This document shows, in pieces, positions 61,702 to 64,000 of a stretch of 64,000 nt of DNA. Source of the DNA: Leptolyngbya sp. NIES-3755. Its GTDB lineage: Bacteria; Cyanobacteriota; Cyanobacteriia; Leptolyngbyales; Leptolyngbyaceae. The stretch covers positions 2,985,030 to 3,049,029 of the forward strand of contig AP017308.1 in NCBI GenBank assembly GCA_001548435.1, written 5' to 3'. How positions within the stretch are numbered: the first letter of the stretch is position 1; each line of letters opens with the position of its first letter. The notes under the pieces are model-generated. The model saw only the letters and a list, made by a program, of their open reading frames with translations, was not told where the DNA came from and searched no databases. Position numbers and translations under genes: made by a program.

Positions 61702-62550
61702 TTAAAAAGGAGTCAGTTCGGGGACAGTCGATCGCGGTAAAACCAGTTTCGGCTGTGAATCAAACCAGAGTTCCGGGGGAAAAGGCATCTCAGGATAGCC
61801 CACTCTTAGCAAGCAGAGTCCTTGAGGGGGAGCCGCATACCGCACTTCATCGCGCCGTTCTTCTGTCCACAAGCGCGTAAAGTCCTGAATCGATCGATCT
61901 CCACGTCCCACTTCTACCAGCAGTCCGACCAGAAGCCGCATCATCCCATACAGAAATCCACTTGCCTGAACTTCAATATAGAGAAACGAATCTTGTCTCA
62001 CACATTCCGCCGCTTGGATATCCACCCAAGCATGGGGACGGCTCGAATTTGCCCTCTGAAAAGCTGCCATGTGATGGCGACCGATCATCGGGAAGAGCGC
62101 CTTCTGAATCTTCGACTCATCTAGCGGAGCGTGGTAGTAGTGCCAAGACAACGATCGAGCAAATAAATTCGGTCGTGCCTCGGTATAGATCGTATAACGG
62201 TATCGTCTCCAGGTTGCGGAAAATCGAGCGTGCCAGTCCGAAGGAACAGAGGCAGATGCCCGAATCAACACATCATCAGGAAGTCGAGCATTGATCACAT
62301 CTGCCCATCGGTGTGCCGGGATCAGAGTCACCACATCGAAATGGGCGACCTGAGCCGCTGCATGAACGCCCGTGTCGGTTCGTCCTGCTGCGTGAATCAC
62401 CACCGGATGACCGACTACAGACGCGATCGCAGTTTCAATCTCTTCTTGGACAGAGCGATGATTCGGTTGCCGTTGCCACCCATAAAAGCGAGTGCCCAAA
62501 TACTGAATCAGTAGAGCGACTCGTTGCGGGGTCGGCTGAGCAGTTGCCAT
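61702..62550 (-). CDS. truA: tRNA pseudouridine(38-40) synthase
   Basis: 282 residues. The catalytic Asp lies in HAAGRTDTGVHAAAQV. LLIQYLGTRFYGWQRQPNHRSVQ is the N-terminal signature, and LYIEVQASGFLYGMMRLLVG the C-terminal one. Modifies U38-40 of the anticodon stem. Starts one base after rplQ ends. Confidence 0.96.
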   Translation of the reverse strand: MATAQPTPQRVALLIQYLGTRFYGWQRQPNHRSVQEEIETAIASVVGHPVVIHAAGRTDTGVHAAAQVAHFDVVTLIPAHRWADVINARLPDDVLIRASASVPSDWHARFSATWRRYRYTIYTEARPNLFARSLSWHYYHAPLDESKIQKALFPMIGRHHMAAFQRANSSRPHAWVDIQAAECVRQDSFLYIEVQASGFLYGMMRLLVGLLVEVGRGDRSIQDFTRLWTEERRDEVRYAAPPQGLCLLRVGYPEMPFPPELWFDSQPKLVLPRSTVPELTPF

Positions 62551-62551
62551 C

Positions 62552-62902
62552 TTAGGTCAATTCGATAATCGCCATTTCAGCGTTGTCACCACGACGACGA
62601 ACCGTTCTCAAAATGCGGGTATATCCGCCTTTGCGATCGGCATATCGTTGGGGAGCTTGCTCGAACAAAGCGTGAACAAGCTGCTTATCGTAGATGTATC
62701 CCATCGCTTGACGACGAGCCGCGAGAGAGCCGTCTTTGGCGAGGGTGATCATTTTTTCAGCTTCCGATCGCACTGCTTGAGCGCGGATCTTGGTCGTTTG
62801 GATTCGACCGTTGCGGATCAGTTCAGTGGTTAATGCTCTGAGAAGAGCTTTCCGCTGATCCGCAGGTTTGCCCAACATGGGGACTCTACAACCGTGACGC
62901 AT
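62552..62902 (-). CDS. rplQ: Ribosomal protein bL17
   Basis: 116 residues: [39 protein letters not shown], and [24 protein letters not shown]. Between rpoA and truA, as expected. Confidence 0.97.
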   Translation of the reverse strand: MRHGCRVPMLGKPADQRKALLRALTTELIRNGRIQTTKIRAQAVRSEAEKMITLAKDGSLAARRQAMGYIYDKQLVHALFEQAPQRYADRKGGYTRILRTVRRRGDNAEMAIIELT

Positions 62903-62911
62903 AGCTTTTTA

Positions 62912-63850
62912 CTAGGATTTAGATTTTTCTTGCGGCAGGGTGATCCCTAACCGTTGTTGCAGTGCTTCGACGACTTCCTCGGCAGACTTTGCCCCGAAAT
63001 TCTTTATTTCGAGCAGGTCTTCTTGGCTGTAGTCGAGCAAGTCCGCGACCGAGTTGATTTGAGCGCGTTTCAGACAGTTGTAAGCTCTGACTGAAAGTTG
63101 CAGTTCTTCGATCGGGATTTGATTTTCGATCCGCTCATCGCTCATTCCATCATCATCCGAAGGCTCGAACGTAATGTCTTTCAGCGGATTAAACAGATCG
63201 ACTAGGATATTTGCCGCCTGACTCAGCGCTTCTTGCGGAGTCAAACTGCCATTTGTCCAAATTTCCATGATCAAACGGTCTTTTTCAGCCGTTCCACCTT
63301 GGCGAGCATCTTCGACGCTGTACTGTACCTTTCTCACGGGCATGAATACAGAGTCGATTTGCAAAAAGTCGAGCGCGGTATCATCCGTGAACTTGCCAGC
63401 CCCCCGATATCCCTTGCCCTTCTCAATCTTGAACTCCATCTCTAACGTTGCGTTAGGCGCGAGAGTTGCAATGTATTGATCCGGATCAACCATTTCCACT
63501 TCCGAAGGCAAATCAAAGCTTTCAGCCGTCACGGTCGCTTGACCCTGAACCAAAAGCCGACCGATCTGAGGCTGCGACGAATACGTTCTGAACACCAGCT
63601 TTTTCATGTTCAGCATAATGTCCAGCACATCTTCCCGAACGCCCGGAATCGTTGCAAACTCGTGAGTTACGCCTGCAATCCTTACCGCCGTTACCGCTGC
63701 GCCTTCTAAGTTCGACAGCAACACGCGACGAAGCGCATTCCCAACCGTCGTTCCTTGTCCCCGCTCTAGCGGCTCCAAAATGAACTTACTGTATTGGCTT
63801 TGATCCTTTTCCGTCGTGGTATCAATACATTCGACCTGAAACTGTGCCAC
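62912..63850 (-). CDS. rpoA: RNA polymerase alpha subunit
   Basis: 312 residues. N-terminal assembly domain (FILEPLERGQGTTVGNALRR, then EGAAVTAVRIAGVTHEF) and C-terminal domain with LSVRAYNCLKRAQINSVADL and IKNFGAKSAEEVVEAL, which contacts upstream DNA and activators. Ten bases after rplQ's start on the coding strand. Confidence 0.98.
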   Translation of the reverse strand: MAQFQVECIDTTTEKDQSQYSKFILEPLERGQGTTVGNALRRVLLSNLEGAAVTAVRIAGVTHEFATIPGVREDVLDIMLNMKKLVFRTYSSQPQIGRLLVQGQATVTAESFDLPSEVEMVDPDQYIATLAPNATLEMEFKIEKGKGYRGAGKFTDDTALDFLQIDSVFMPVRKVQYSVEDARQGGTAEKDRLIMEIWTNGSLTPQEALSQAANILVDLFNPLKDITFEPSDDDGMSDERIENQIPIEELQLSVRAYNCLKRAQINSVADLLDYSQEDLLEIKNFGAKSAEEVVEALQQRLGITLPQEKSKS

Positions 63851-63947
63851 GGAGTAGCCTCCCTTTCTCCTTGAGTGTGAGGAAATAATCCCTCAATTTG
63901 ACATCCAACCCGTTTCGTGCTGTCCATTATAGACAGCAATTTCACGA

Positions 63948-64000
63948 TTAAACGCGACGGCGTTTCGGCGGACGACAACCGTTGTGAGGAATCGGGGTGA
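63948..64000 (-). CDS. rpsK: Ribosomal protein uS11, C-terminal end
   Basis: The last 16 codons read TPIPHNGCRPPKRRRV and a stop at 63948-63950, the canonical uS11 C-terminus. The gene continues beyond the window. Confidence 0.93.
   Translation of the reverse strand, partial: TPIPHNGCRPPKRRRV

Noticed and set aside
1-64000. tRNA, rRNA, CRISPR, prophage or plasmid-replication features
   Set aside because: Looked for on both strands by eye; none seen. The ParA-like gene has no ParB partner or iteron-like repeats, so it is not taken as evidence of a plasmid.

Overview
The window is a piece of a cyanobacterial chromosome. The octamer GCGATCGC (HIP1) and its GCGATCG variants recur throughout. 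The right end carries the cyanobacterial order rpsK-rpoA-rplQ-truA-rplM-rpsI-rpmE-prfA. Several families are typical of cyanobacteria: a Mo-nitrogenase C-terminal-like small protein, a Tll0287-like haem sensor, an NB-ARC/WD40 protein and a bilin-type GAF kinase. A filamentous, Leptolyngbya-like species is a guess only; nothing here fixes the genus.

Layout. 1-4350: a cut-off dCache sensor, then a NarL-type two-component cluster (REC-kinase, two LuxR-type regulators, a PAS-LuxR protein) ending at a hairpin terminator. 4359-16541 (all minus): small VOC, SnoaL-like and Mo-nitro_C-like proteins, then an NHLM-type peptide export operon (two ABC transporters, one with a C39 peptidase, an HlyD-type adaptor and a cyclic-nucleotide-binding-like protein) fed by five double-glycine precursor peptides. 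Three of these have cores of exactly 50 residues. The CNB gene is split by an insertion sequence. 16900-18786: a divergent haem-sensor/ParA pair. 18839-22791: a detoxification-like run (cupin, P-loop kinase, two glutathione transferases, VOC, GNAT, tautomerase). 22987-32611: a PhnD-like lipoprotein, then a lipase/FadD-like/FadN/FadA/FadE fatty-acid beta-oxidation operon, a pathway cyanobacteria are generally said to lack; the FadD-like member has lost its adenylation motifs. 32958-39206: an FAD oxidoreductase/GNAT/methyltransferase trio, a secreted protein and an AraC regulator. 39396-46416: a decayed and duplicated zone containing a second IS copy, an AraC fragment and an eight-gene minus-strand cluster (chorismate-lyase-like, LOG-like, two SemiSWEET-like proteins, a 57-residue peptide, an RTX protein with a duplicated domain, a COQ4-like protein and a small membrane protein). 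46670-57529: an NB-ARC/WD40 protein, a GH-A glycosidase, a response regulator with its probable photosensory kinase (split by a third IS copy), and a large hybrid kinase. 57607-64000: phosphoesterase with an antitoxin-like partner, GST, and the housekeeping translation/transcription operon.

Three 1,177-bp IS copies encode identical transposases, each in its own gene, each flanked by an 8-9-bp target duplication. Deleting IS plus one duplication restores the reading frame exactly in all three cases (365, 244 and 857 codons), so the insertions are recent. The copies carry a -1 frameshift heptamer between two transposase ORFs.

The most interesting region is the peptide/export locus. Its precursor promoter region shares a 17-base identical element plus a repeated AAAGTYAKR motif with the promoter region of the Mo-nitro_C-like gene at the far end of the same locus.
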